A stretch of DNA of 19,869 nt from Myxococcota bacterium (GTDB lineage: Bacteria > Myxococcota_C > UBA6777). The notes beneath the pieces are model-generated. The model worked only from the letters and a program-made list of their open reading frames with translations. It was not told the DNA's origin and made no database searches. Location: positions 1 through 19,869 of the forward strand of contig JAKLKB010000129.1 of the NCBI GenBank assembly GCA_023150835.1. Direction: 5' to 3'. The position numbers and the translations under genes are program-made. Shown here piece after piece: positions 1-7,771 of this stretch. Every line of letters begins with the position of its first letter. Within the stretch, counting starts at the first letter, position 1.

Positions 1-126
1 GATCCTTCGGTGTGAAACACGCCAAGAGGCGGACGGTTTTGAGCAGCGGTTATACCAGCCCTTCTGTGGGGGCTTTGCGCGTTATCTGGCATCAGAGATC
101 GCGTATGGCGGCGGGAAAAACAGAAC

Positions 127-234
127 GAGCTAGATCAGAGGCAACACAACGAAAGAGAGGATGGGAGGGAGTCGAACGACGAGCTAGATCAGAGGCAACA
201 CAACGAAAGGGAGGATGGGAGGGAGTCGAACGGC
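127..234. repeat. 54-bp tandem repeat, two copies plus a degenerate start of a third
   Basis: Copy 1 is 127-180 and copy 2 is 181-234. They differ at only two positions (A/G at the middle of the GAAAG[A/G]GAGG run and A/G near the unit end). A third copy begins GAGAGGG at 235 and decays into a G-rich run before the stop codon of the lipoprotein gene at 259. The unit is a multiple of three, so it creates an apparent plus-strand reading frame with an 18-residue basic repeat. I see no ribosome-binding site or protein family supporting translation. The stretch 1-126 shows no gene I can support. Confidence 0.9.
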
Positions 235-258
235 GAGAGGGCGGGAGGGGGGGACAGA

Positions 259-3200
259 TCAGAAGCAGATCGCCTTGTAGGTGATCTCGATCTTGGCCCC
301 TGCGGGGGGGGCATTGTTGAAGGCAACGCTGTTGTCTGTAGGGACATAAGCCCAACCGTTGGTGGGGTCGGCTTGTGGGACATTTTGCCCGTTGACTTTG
401 ACGGTGACAGTCGCGGGATCAGCGGGGCGCGAAAGGAAGAACTGTTTGCGATAGCCAAAGGTGACTGCACCGATCTGGCTGAGCGTTCCGGCCCAGTTGT
501 TGTTGCAGATCGAGGCAACGACGCCGTTGGTGGCGTTGATCACGTCGAGATAGCGACCGCTCGAAGAAGCGGACTGACCGCCACTTGAGCAGCTATTTTG
601 TTTCGTGGCAGGATCATAACCGATCACGCCGTTGACACGGAGAAGATCGGGGTTGCGGACGCCTTTGATGTTGCGGAAAAAGTTGATGTAGTAGGGAGTG
701 GTGCCGGGCGAAGAATCGGGTTCATCGGAGATGATGATGATCGCAAGCGAGGCATCATTGCGCAAAAAGCCTTTGTTTCCGCCTTGTGCGACATCCGTAT
801 TGATCAGCGGATGCGAAAGAGCAAGGCGAGCAGCTTCCAAGCCTTGTTCATTGGCAGAGCCGTTGGTTCCGACGTTTGCGTTTTGTCGGAAAACGGTGGC
901 GAGGCTGGGAGTTGCGTTGTCCATAATCTTGGGACTGCCGCGCAATCCTCCCGGGGTGTTGTTGCCGCCGCCGATCGGGGTTCCCGTCGTGACATCGGTG
1001 GTGGTGATGCCGATCTGGAAGTCCACTTTGAGGTTCTGCGCAAAAGTGATGAAGCTCGTAAAGTTGCTTCCGAGGCTGGATTGTTCGTCGCCCATCGAGC
1101 AGGAGTTATCCACGACGAAGAGGATATCGACTTTGGGTTGGGTCGCTTGGTTGAAAACGTCGGTCTGTTCGGCATTTGTGGTGCCTTCGGCAGCGAGAGG
1201 AACGGACAACGGGGATTGTTGTGTAAGGGAGTGTTCGACTTCAAGAACGGCGTTTTGCTTGATGGCGGCGGTGGCGCGATAGGCCACTTTGATCTCGGAT
1301 TGTTGGCCTGCGTTGATCGTAAAGGGGGTGGTTTGGGCCTGTACAATACGGAAGCCGTTGGCTCCAGCCGCAGAGAAACCGACTTTGTTCACGGTGATGG
1401 CGGCAGGACAGGTGTTATAGACCAAGATGCTTTCGTTTCGAGAAGAACAATTGACTGTGACGAGGCCGATATTGAGTTGATCGGGTACGACCTCGACGCA
1501 AGATTTGATCGCAAGGCCGGTCAGATCGGCCTCTCGGTAAGGTGGTGTGCCTTGGAGAGAGACGCGAAGCTGTCCATCAAAAGAAGGCGACCCAAGCGGA
1601 TTGGCTTCTTTTTCTGCAACAGGCGAAAAACCAACATCAATGTTCACGGACTGCGAGGGTTGGATAACAAGCGGCGGATTGCACACACCGTTGGGGCATT
1701 GAGGTGGGAGAGCGGGCAAGACAAAGACATTGGGTCCGCTGTACGGGGGGAATCCGCTGCGGTCGATGAAGGTCTCGATCTTGGTGATGGTGCAATCGAG
1801 AGCGCCTTGGTTGGTCCAGACGATCGGGATGGTCTTGGTTTTACCGATAACGGAGAGGCCGAAGTTGACGAGTTGCGGAACAGGGATCAGGTCGCAGATC
1901 CGTGCGGTGCTGCCTTCACCTTCGAGGGCGACGCGGATCATCGGCTCATCAGGATCATCGCTGCGAACTTCGATGGCTCCGGCATCTTGGCCTGCATCGA
2001 TCGGTTCGTAGAGGACATTGAGCGTGGCAAACTTGTTGGGTCCGAGCTTGAGCGGAAACGTCGGCGGGTTATCGAGTTTGAATTCTGGCGAGGAACCTTG
2101 GGCGATCTGGACAAAGTTGACGGTAAGCTCGCGGTCGCCGATGTTTGCGATGGTCATCGGCAAGATCTTTTTCAGAGCCACGCGGCCAAAGTTGATCTTG
2201 CGGGGCGTGACGTCGATGTTGGGGGCGGAGACTTTTCCAGACAAAGGAACATCCACGACAGGACTGGATGGGTCGTTGGACTCGACTTGCACGACGCCTT
2301 GGTCGCCAGCGCCCGTACTTGGGCGGTATTCGATCACAACAGGGCGGCTTTCACGCGGTTGCAGGATCAAGCCCGTGATGGTGGGAACGATAAAAGCACC
2401 GCTTGAACCAGCCTTGAGCGAGACTTTTTTGACTTCGAGGGGTGCAGAGCCGACGTTGGCGATCTGCAACGCTTCGCGCTTGGTTGAGCCGGAAGCGACG
2501 AAGCCAAAGTCGATCTGTGTGGGCGTCACTTGGATAGAAGGCGCAGCCAGCTTGCCTTCAAAGCGCAAGAGATAGGTCTCCCCACGCAAGTTGGGATCGG
2601 GATCGCTTGGAGAGCAGCTACCGCCTTCGCATTTGAAGGCCATCGTTCCGAGATCAGGGTTGCGCGTGGTGGGCGAATACTTGGTTTTGAAAGTAAAACT
2701 GGTGCCGACTTTGAGTTCTTTGGGGCCTTCGGGTTTGCCATCAGGGAAGGTAAAGCCCGGACTCGACGCGGGATCCCACAAGATACTAACGATCTTGAGA
2801 TCCGCGTTTCCTTTGTTTTCGACGCGCACCTCGATCTCTTTGGTGTCGTTTTGTTGCAACTCGCCGAAGTCTACGGGGCTTGGTGTGATCACAAGGCGCG
2901 GCTGTGTTGCACTCGCCAACAGCGGAACATCGAGGAACCCTTCTCGCGGGATCACCGCGCTACTCTCGACACGCAAGCGCCCAGAAGCCGCGCTTCCCGC
3001 AGGAGCCGTGTAGATCACACGCAGCGTAATCTGATCGCCTGTTTTGTAGGATTTCGGAAGCGTCGGTAGGCTCGCAGGATCGATGCGAAAAAAGCTCTTT
3101 CCTTGATCGATGGCGATCGAATTAATCTGAACGGGACCTGTCTTGACTTCGATCAATAGGCTTTTTGCGTCTTCTTGGCCTTGCGCTCCTGAAAAGGTCA

Positions 3201-3336
3201 GCGTATCGGGAACAGCTTTGATCTCGGTGTTGGCTTGCCCAACGCCGTCATCGCATCCGCACTGCATCAAAAAAGGCGAACACATCAAAAGCACACAAAA
3301 CAGCATACGCCGCATCAAGATTGTCTGTGCTGGCAT
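259..3336 (-). CDS. Surface lipoprotein with ASH (HYDIN-like) repeats and a C-terminal VWA domain
   Basis: This 1025-residue protein is predicted to be exported and lipid-anchored. It has a basic N-terminus, a hydrophobic stretch (about residues 11-25), then Cys26 and Cys28 in an atypical lipobox (LMQC). A run of Ig-like ASPM/SPD-2/Hydin domains is marked by recurring P-x4-(D/N)FG-type motifs near residues 43 (weak), 150, 272, 375, 485 and 617. The C-terminal third is a von Willebrand A domain, starting about 734, with an intact MIDAS DxSxS (DNSCS, about 740-744) for metal-dependent ligand binding. The start at 3336 is chosen because AAAGGAG lies 6 nt upstream. A second ASH lipoprotein lies 187 nt upstream on the same strand, so the two may be co-transcribed. 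Known: ASH domains are structural or adhesive modules of cilia-associated and bacterial envelope proteins. The role as an adhesin or scaffold is inference; the ligand is unknown. Confidence 0.9.
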   Translation of the reverse strand: MPAQTILMRRMLFCVLLMCSPFLMQCGCDDGVGQANTEIKAVPDTLTFSGAQGQEDAKSLLIEVKTGPVQINSIAIDQGKSFFRIDPASLPTLPKSYKTGDQITLRVIYTAPAGSAASGRLRVESSAVIPREGFLDVPLLASATQPRLVITPSPVDFGELQQNDTKEIEVRVENKGNADLKIVSILWDPASSPGFTFPDGKPEGPKELKVGTSFTFKTKYSPTTRNPDLGTMAFKCEGGSCSPSDPDPNLRGETYLLRFEGKLAAPSIQVTPTQIDFGFVASGSTKREALQIANVGSAPLEVKKVSLKAGSSGAFIVPTITGLILQPRESRPVVIEYRPSTGAGDQGVVQVESNDPSSPVVDVPLSGKVSAPNIDVTPRKINFGRVALKKILPMTIANIGDRELTVNFVQIAQGSSPEFKLDNPPTFPLKLGPNKFATLNVLYEPIDAGQDAGAIEVRSDDPDEPMIRVALEGEGSTARICDLIPVPQLVNFGLSVIGKTKTIPIVWTNQGALDCTITKIETFIDRSGFPPYSGPNVFVLPALPPQCPNGVCNPPLVIQPSQSVNIDVGFSPVAEKEANPLGSPSFDGQLRVSLQGTPPYREADLTGLAIKSCVEVVPDQLNIGLVTVNCSSRNESILVYNTCPAAITVNKVGFSAAGANGFRIVQAQTTPFTINAGQQSEIKVAYRATAAIKQNAVLEVEHSLTQQSPLSVPLAAEGTTNAEQTDVFNQATQPKVDILFVVDNSCSMGDEQSSLGSNFTSFITFAQNLKVDFQIGITTTDVTTGTPIGGGNNTPGGLRGSPKIMDNATPSLATVFRQNANVGTNGSANEQGLEAARLALSHPLINTDVAQGGNKGFLRNDASLAIIIISDEPDSSPGTTPYYINFFRNIKGVRNPDLLRVNGVIGYDPATKQNSCSSGGQSASSSGRYLDVINATNGVVASICNNNWAGTLSQIGAVTFGYRKQFFLSRPADPATVTVKVNGQNVPQADPTNGWAYVPTDNSVAFNNAPPAGAKIEITYKAICF

Positions 3337-3366
3337 CGAGCACTCCTTTCACATCAAACAAGTGGG

Positions 3367-3382
3367 GTATCCATCAGGATAC
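3367..3382 (-). promoter_or_regulatory. Perfect 6-bp inverted repeat upstream of the VWA lipoprotein gene
   Basis: GTATCC and GGATAC flank a 4-nt loop, about 18 nt upstream of the Shine-Dalgarno sequence of the VWA lipoprotein gene. It could be an operator or a small leader hairpin. No convincing -35/-10 pair was found in the 187-nt gap (3337-3523). Short palindromes arise by chance, so this is weak. Confidence 0.25.
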
Positions 3383-3523
3383 AAAAGCTCGAAAAAACAG
3401 GCTGATCTCCGCATCCCTCCAACGAAAGACTGCCTTTCCTTAAAAACGGTCTCTTGCCGATCCGTCCAATTATCCGTCGAGTCGGTACAAAAGAAAGGAA
3501 CAAATGCGGAGAAACCACAAGAA

Positions 3524-5203
3524 TCAATCTTCTACTTTGAGGATCTCGGTTTTTTTGCCGGTCAATCCGCCTTCGTCGGTCACTTCGAGCGTCACTTTGA
3601 ACTCACCACGCCCATCCACCAAAAAAGTCGGCGTCTTGTCCGTTTCGCTGCTAAGCTTACTCGCCGAACCCAACGGGACTTCGAGAGTCCATTTGTAGGC
3701 GGTAATCTTTCCCTCACGATCAAAACTGGTGGAAGGATCAAGCTTGACGCGGGGCCGCTCACCACCCCGAAAGACAGGATTGGGGATGGGCTTGTCGACA
3801 TCCGCAGCTTGGCAGACGTTCCCGCTGACTTCGGCACAGAGAAAGACAAAGCGCGCAAACGGAGGGATATTGACTTCAGTCCCAGCATTGATCGCGACGA
3901 CGATCCCCGACGTGGGATCTGCAAAAGCAGCATCGTTGGTTTTAACAACAACGCCCGCAGATACGGCAGTTTGTGCGGTGGGTGCAAAGATGACTTCGAC
4001 TTCAAGGATCTGACCTTTTGCAAGCACAATCGGAGCGGCCTGTGTGGGGACAGGAACTTCTTGTCCACCTTTTCTGAATTTTCCAAGCGTCAAAGAAGCG
4101 GGTGCAGCGCCTTTTCCATCATCGCTGGTCAGTTTCACCTCGGAGACTTGTAGGTCACACAGCGAGTTTGCGGGATCGGGCTGCAATTTGAGTGTTTTGG
4201 TTTCCGTTTTCCCCACAGCGATGTTCGAGAACGTCATCAATGACGAGTCGACGCTGCCGCGAGTGGGACTGCTGCCTTCAAGGCGCAACGAAAGCTGTTG
4301 CGCAGCAGGGGGTTGCCCTTTGTCTTTGTCGCCTTTTTGGAAGATGGAGTTGCTATTGATGTTGAGAAGTGCTTTGTGATCACCGCAGGTCTTGGGGGTG
4401 TACTGGACCTTGAATTCCATATCTTGGCTGGGCGTAAGTGCAAAGTCTTGGTTGAGTTCGATGGGTTTCCCGTCTTTGCCTTGGATGGCAAAAGACTTTG
4501 CGGGATCTTCTTGAACCCAAACAAAACGAAACTTGAGTTCGCCCGTTGTTGCGGCGTTTCGGATGATCAAAGTGTCGACTTTGCTTTTGTCTTTTTCAAT
4601 CTTGCCAAAAGAGATCAAAAAGTCCTTGTCACCGACCACTTGGGCGCTCACGTCGATCTTGGGTTCACCGCCGCGTGTTTGCATACGAATCTCTGTCTTC
4701 ACATCGCCGATGCTTGTAGGATCGTTGACATTTTTGGTATTCGAAACAATCAACACCTTGGCAAGTTGAAAGTCGTTGCTGTTGGAGAAGGTAAACTCCA
4801 CAGAAAATTCTTTTTTCTCACCGGGCTTGAGCTTGAATGGAACGGAGGGAAAAGGAACACATTGTTGCTCATCGGCCCCAAGCGGGCATTGATCGGAGAT
4901 CAATTTGAACTGCGCGCTTGCCGCAGCATCGAGCTTGATCGACTTGATCTCCAGATCTTGAGCGGTAAGAGCAGGGTCGATCTTGTTGCGGATGGAAAAC
5001 TTTTTGTAGATCCGCAGCCCTGCAGGACGAACTTCGCCGATGTTCCAGCTATCGGGCGTCAACTCGATCTCGGGCAAGATCGGCGGAACGGTTTTTTCTT
5101 CGGGGCAGGCGGTTTGAAAAACACCCATCACCAACAAAAGCAGCGCCCACACCGAGATCTTTGCGATCCGTTGCGGCCAAAATTGTCGCACAAATACATC
5201 CAT
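3524..5203 (-). CDS. Lipoprotein with ASH (HYDIN-like) domains and a C-terminal PKD-like domain
   Basis: The 559-residue product has a basic N-terminus, a leucine-rich hydrophobic segment (about 17-30) and a lipobox-like QTAC with Cys33, so it is probably an envelope lipoprotein. Three Ig-like ASH-type segments can be made out, beginning near residue 43 (TPDSWNIGEV), in the region before LISFGKIEKDKS, and at SLMTFSNIAVGKTETK. The last 100 or so residues read as a PKD fold (LDPSTSFDREGKI..Y.W and FKVTLEVTDEGG). Start at 5203: AGGAAAG sits 6 nt upstream. It shares fold and export type with the neighbouring VWA lipoprotein, which it precedes in transcription order, so the pair may form one surface assembly. 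No enzymatic motif is visible. The adhesion or scaffold role is inference. Confidence 0.88.
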   Translation of the reverse strand: MDVFVRQFWPQRIAKISVWALLLLVMGVFQTACPEEKTVPPILPEIELTPDSWNIGEVRPAGLRIYKKFSIRNKIDPALTAQDLEIKSIKLDAAASAQFKLISDQCPLGADEQQCVPFPSVPFKLKPGEKKEFSVEFTFSNSNDFQLAKVLIVSNTKNVNDPTSIGDVKTEIRMQTRGGEPKIDVSAQVVGDKDFLISFGKIEKDKSKVDTLIIRNAATTGELKFRFVWVQEDPAKSFAIQGKDGKPIELNQDFALTPSQDMEFKVQYTPKTCGDHKALLNINSNSIFQKGDKDKGQPPAAQQLSLRLEGSSPTRGSVDSSLMTFSNIAVGKTETKTLKLQPDPANSLCDLQVSEVKLTSDDGKGAAPASLTLGKFRKGGQEVPVPTQAAPIVLAKGQILEVEVIFAPTAQTAVSAGVVVKTNDAAFADPTSGIVVAINAGTEVNIPPFARFVFLCAEVSGNVCQAADVDKPIPNPVFRGGERPRVKLDPSTSFDREGKITAYKWTLEVPLGSASKLSSETDKTPTFLVDGRGEFKVTLEVTDEGGLTGKKTEILKVED

Positions 5204-5225
5204 GACGTTCTTTCCTAACTTGATT

Positions 5226-5437
5226 CTAGCGCGTCGCTTCGATCAAAGCACGCAGTCCACAAGGATCAGGCTCCTCTTGACAGCCTTTTGTCTTGCACTT
5301 GTAGCAAAATCGACCGAGAGAGGCAAGAGAGACACACGCGGATGCTTTGCGGCAAACGCGGCTTCGCGCACGATGGGTTTGTCGATCATGATGGGCTTGT
5401 GGGTATCGAAAGATGATCTGGCTTGGTTGCGTCCCAT
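5226..5437 (-). pseudogene. Possible frameshifted small gene, unrecognised
   Basis: On the minus strand, the frame starting at ATG 5437 has codon use like neighbouring genes for about 30 residues (start MGRNQARSSFDTHKP), then looks non-coding. The overlapping frame becomes coding-like from there and gives a cysteine-rich tail (FCYKCKTKGCQEEPDPCG) ending at a stop at 5226. One small indel near 5345 would join them into a protein of about 70 residues. Against this, no Shine-Dalgarno precedes 5437 and no family is recognised. The alternative is that both are chance frames in intergenic DNA. Confidence 0.2.
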
Positions 5438-5502
5438 TGTTTGAACGGTTGTTATGAATAACAGAGAAGCTCACACGCAGCAAGTCTTTTTTATTTGTAT
5501 CG

Positions 5503-5599
5503 GATGAGCGTGACACAGTTAACCCCAAAAAACCCTTCGACGGCGGACGATCATTGAAACGGGGATGATGAGCGTGACACAGTTAACCCCAAAAAACCC
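5503..5599. repeat. Exact 33-bp direct repeat, two copies
   Basis: The same 33 bp occurs at 5503-5535 and 5567-5599, a 64-bp period. It begins GATGAGCGTGACACAGTTAA and ends in CCCC, A6, CCC. After copy 2 the sequence continues into the interspersed hairpin element; after copy 1 it continues with a diverged version of the same arm. No transposase accompanies it. Confidence 0.92.
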
Positions 5600-5716
5600 G
5601 TGTTCGCGCCGCTTGAAGCGACAGCGTCGTTTGTCAGGAAAACCATCGCTCTCTTCGCCCCTCTCGGGGTCCATAGAGCTGCGCTCTATGGCGGAGTATG
5701 GAACCTCGCCCCACAA
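5588..5716 (-). repeat. Interspersed hairpin repeat, copy A
   Basis: It starts with an A-rich arm (CCAAAAAACCCGTGTTCG, then CTTGAAGCGAC, then GGAAAACCAT) and continues into a GC-rich block. That block contains a perfect hairpin: CCATAGAGC (5671-5679), loop TGC, GCTCTATGG (5683-5691), preceded by a smaller CCCC/GGGG pairing. The order matches the reverse complement of the element at 13983-14203 and the element at 18000-18140. Strand is given relative to 13983-14203. It is probably a REP- or MITE-like palindromic element; outer boundaries are by eye. Confidence 0.7.
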
Positions 5717-5774
5717 GACCTATCCAACGAAGCCCGTCGTGTGAGCAGTTCAAGCAGAAGGGTTGCGAAAGGTC

Positions 5775-5802
5775 TTGATCTTGTCGAGGGGGTGACTATA
5801 AT
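5775..5802 (+). promoter_or_regulatory. Sigma-70-like promoter for the ppiD-like gene
   Basis: TTGATC (5775-5780), a 16-bp spacer and a perfect TATAAT (5797-5802) form the best housekeeping promoter in the window. Transcription would begin near 5809, about 110 nt before the ATG at 5923. Confidence 0.65.
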
Positions 5803-5922
5803 CCGCCATTCTTTGCGCAAGTGTATCGTGCGGAGGCACGCGGATAGGCTCTCCGGGTCGAAACGCTGCGCATGGCGCGTGCGGCTCACGAAAGACAGAC
5901 AATCGAACTAAGGTGGAATATC

Positions 5923-7557
5923 ATGTTAGAGAAAATGCGGACACACTCCCGCAACTGGCTGATCTCGTTTCTCTTTGGCATCATCATCGTGGTCTTTGCA
6001 ATCAACTTTGGCCCGGGCTTCGATCAGCTCAACCAAACGGGCTGCGTGCGCAACGCAGGGAATGCAGCGACGGTCAACGGCGAGCCTATCTCGCGGCAAC
6101 TCTTTATGATGCGCTGGCAAAACTACTTACAAGCGCGTCAGATCCCACCGCAATTCATTCAAGCCCTCGACCTAAAAGGCCGATTGATCGGCGAGATGAT
6201 CGATGTGCTGTTGCTTTCCCAAGCGGCTCGCCGTTATGGGGTTCAGATCGCCGACGAAGAAGTCCAACAACAGATCATCGAATCGCCCGAGTTCCAAAAC
6301 AACGATAAGATCTTTGATCCAGAGCGTTTTCGTCGTTTGGTGAGCTATTACGGCCTCACCACCGAACAATACCAAGAACAACGTCGCCAACTCCTTCAAG
6401 CCGATCGGATGCGCGCTGTGTTGACGGCAGGCGTACAAGTTTCGGATGACGAAGTGTTGCAGCGTTACAAAGAAAACAATGACAAAGCCAAGATCGCCTT
6501 CCTTTCGCTTCCAGCGACGGGCATCAAGCTGGATGTCAAAGTCAGCGAGCAAGATATCGATGCCTTTGTCAAAGACAGCGGCAACGAAGAAAAACTCAAG
6601 AAGCTTTACGACTCGCGCAAAAGCAGCTACGAGCGCAAAGTGCGCGTCAGCCACATCCTCGTGAAGACCGATCCTGCACGTGCGAATGATGCCGCCTACA
6701 TCGCAGAAAAGCGCAAAAAGATCGATGATATCCGCGAAAAAGTGCTGAAAGCCCCCAACGACTTCGCCAAGCTTGCCCGCGAGCAATCCGACGATCCCAC
6801 TCGCGCAAACGGCGGTGACTTGGGCTTTATCAACCAAGTGATGATGGTTCCGCCCTTTACCAAAGCCTCCTTCGCTCTCAAGCAGATCGGCGAGATCAGC
6901 CCCGTAGTACTCACCAACTTCGGCTACCATGTGATCAAACTGACGGGTGAACAGCCCGAACGCACCTTGGCTGACATGAAGCTCAAACGCGAACTTGCCC
7001 GTGAATTGGTCGAAACCGAACGCAACCAAAACGCCACGATGATCCTCGCCAAACAATTTCTCGCAGAAGCCCAAAAAGGCGCACGCTTCGAGGATATCGC
7101 CAAGCGTTACCAAAAACAGGACGCCCCCAAAAAGGACGCGACCTCGCAACCCACCTCCGTAGCGTCTCGCCCTGCTTCACAAACGCCTTACTACGCCCAA
7201 CTTGTAGGCAAAGTCGTGGTCAAAAGCCCCGCAGCATTTACACGTTTTCCCGACAACGTTCCTGATATCGGAAGCATCGAAGAGAGCAAGTCTCTTGTCC
7301 ATGCGGCTTTTTCGATGAAGCCCCAAGAACTGCTGAACCAACCTTTGGTGATCAAAGACAAGATCTTCTTGGTACAACTTCGCAAACGCATCGATCCCAA
7401 TATGAAAGAGTACGAGAAAGAAAAAGAGCAGCTTCGAGAACGAATGCTGAACCGCAAAAAGTCTCTTCTTGTCCAAACATGGCTCGAAAATATGCGTAAA
7501 AGCGCGGATATCTTCAAAAACAAAACCATCCTCTCTTACGGCCCCAACCTCAACTAG
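5923..7557 (+). CDS. ppiD: PpiD-like membrane-anchored periplasmic peptidyl-prolyl isomerase/chaperone
   Basis: The 544-residue protein has an N-terminal anchor (about residues 12-30, FGIIIVVFAINFG), a SurA_N-type chaperone region (about 40-215) and a parvulin PPIase domain (about 237-345). The family's two hallmark histidines are present: H244 in VSHILV and H336 in FGYHVIKL. A charged C-terminal lobe contains a Thr/Ser/Pro linker (SQPTSVASRPAS). Known: PpiD sits on the periplasmic face of the inner membrane and assists folding of proteins leaving the Sec translocon. ATG 5923 is preferred over the upstream in-frame ATG at 5872 because AAGGTGG lies just upstream and the anchor then falls at the extreme N-terminus, as in PpiD. 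The gene is apparently monocistronic behind its own promoter. Such a chaperone suits a region rich in exported proteins. The symbol is by family likeness; orthology to E. coli PpiD is not proven. Confidence 0.88.
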   Translation: MLEKMRTHSRNWLISFLFGIIIVVFAINFGPGFDQLNQTGCVRNAGNAATVNGEPISRQLFMMRWQNYLQARQIPPQFIQALDLKGRLIGEMIDVLLLSQAARRYGVQIADEEVQQQIIESPEFQNNDKIFDPERFRRLVSYYGLTTEQYQEQRRQLLQADRMRAVLTAGVQVSDDEVLQRYKENNDKAKIAFLSLPATGIKLDVKVSEQDIDAFVKDSGNEEKLKKLYDSRKSSYERKVRVSHILVKTDPARANDAAYIAEKRKKIDDIREKVLKAPNDFAKLAREQSDDPTRANGGDLGFINQVMMVPPFTKASFALKQIGEISPVVLTNFGYHVIKLTGEQPERTLADMKLKRELARELVETERNQNATMILAKQFLAEAQKGARFEDIAKRYQKQDAPKKDATSQPTSVASRPASQTPYYAQLVGKVVVKSPAAFTRFPDNVPDIGSIEESKSLVHAAFSMKPQELLNQPLVIKDKIFLVQLRKRIDPNMKEYEKEKEQLRERMLNRKKSLLVQTWLENMRKSADIFKNKTILSYGPNLN

Positions 7558-7636
7558 CCCTCCCTCAGACACTTTCTGCCCCTCTCCATCCTGCTTTCCA
7601 ACCACCATCTCAAAAATAAACCCGATCCGCTTGAAT

Positions 7637-7661
7637 CATGCGACGGGAAGGTCCGTCCATG
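7637..7661. other. Stem-loop in the gap after the ppiD-like gene
   Basis: CATG, a bulged C, GACGG, loop GAAGGT, CCGTC, CATG can form a 9-bp stem. There is no T-run after it, so an intrinsic terminator is not well supported. It may be a weak terminator or a leader hairpin of the next gene, whose ATG is at 7772. Confidence 0.3.
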
Positions 7662-7771
7662 CAGCCATACGAAACCCTGCGAGGACACAGGTCGTTGACC
7701 GCTGCTGCTTTTGATCGCAAGGTGAAAAAAAGTCTCGAACGCCTTAAAAAGAACGAGACAAGGAGGTCATC

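Larger units (their letters stand above)
5204..5922. other. 719-nt divergent intergenic region
   Basis: This gap separates the minus-strand PKD lipoprotein from the plus-strand ppiD-like gene. From left to right it holds a possible broken small gene (5226-5437), two copies of a 33-bp direct repeat, a hairpin-bearing interspersed repeat (5588-5716), a sigma-70-like promoter (5775-5802) and a leader of about 110 nt. The leader contains a hairpin at 5827-5840 (CGTGC, loop GGAG, GCACG). I found no tRNA or recognised riboswitch in it. No clear promoter for the minus-strand gene was identified. Confidence 0.6.

Noticed and set aside
12-284. Plus-strand frame of 90 codons with an 18-residue repeat
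   Set aside because: It is produced by the 54-bp tandem repeat, has no ribosome-binding site or signal, and overlaps the end of a well-supported minus-strand gene.
598-2406. Long plus-strand open frame opposite the VWA lipoprotein gene
   Set aside because: It is antisense to a protein with clear domains and a lipoprotein signal. The translation is low-complexity Asp/Gly/Arg with no family likeness.
3143-4153. Plus-strand frame spanning the gap between the two ASH lipoproteins
   Set aside because: It overlaps both supported minus-strand genes in antisense and shows no recognisable domain or start signal.
5827-5880. tRNA-like segment (GGGTCGAAAC and a GC hairpin) in the ppiD leader
   Set aside because: No cloverleaf, anticodon stem or acceptor pairing can be drawn.
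5872-5922. Upstream in-frame ATG of the ppiD-like gene
   Set aside because: It would add 17 residues ahead of the membrane anchor. The ATG at 5923 has the Shine-Dalgarno and gives the normal PpiD N-terminus.
6172-7149. Minus-strand frame of 325 codons inside the ppiD-like gene
   Set aside because: It is the antisense shadow of a parvulin with conserved histidines, with Phe/Leu/Gly-rich nonsense composition.
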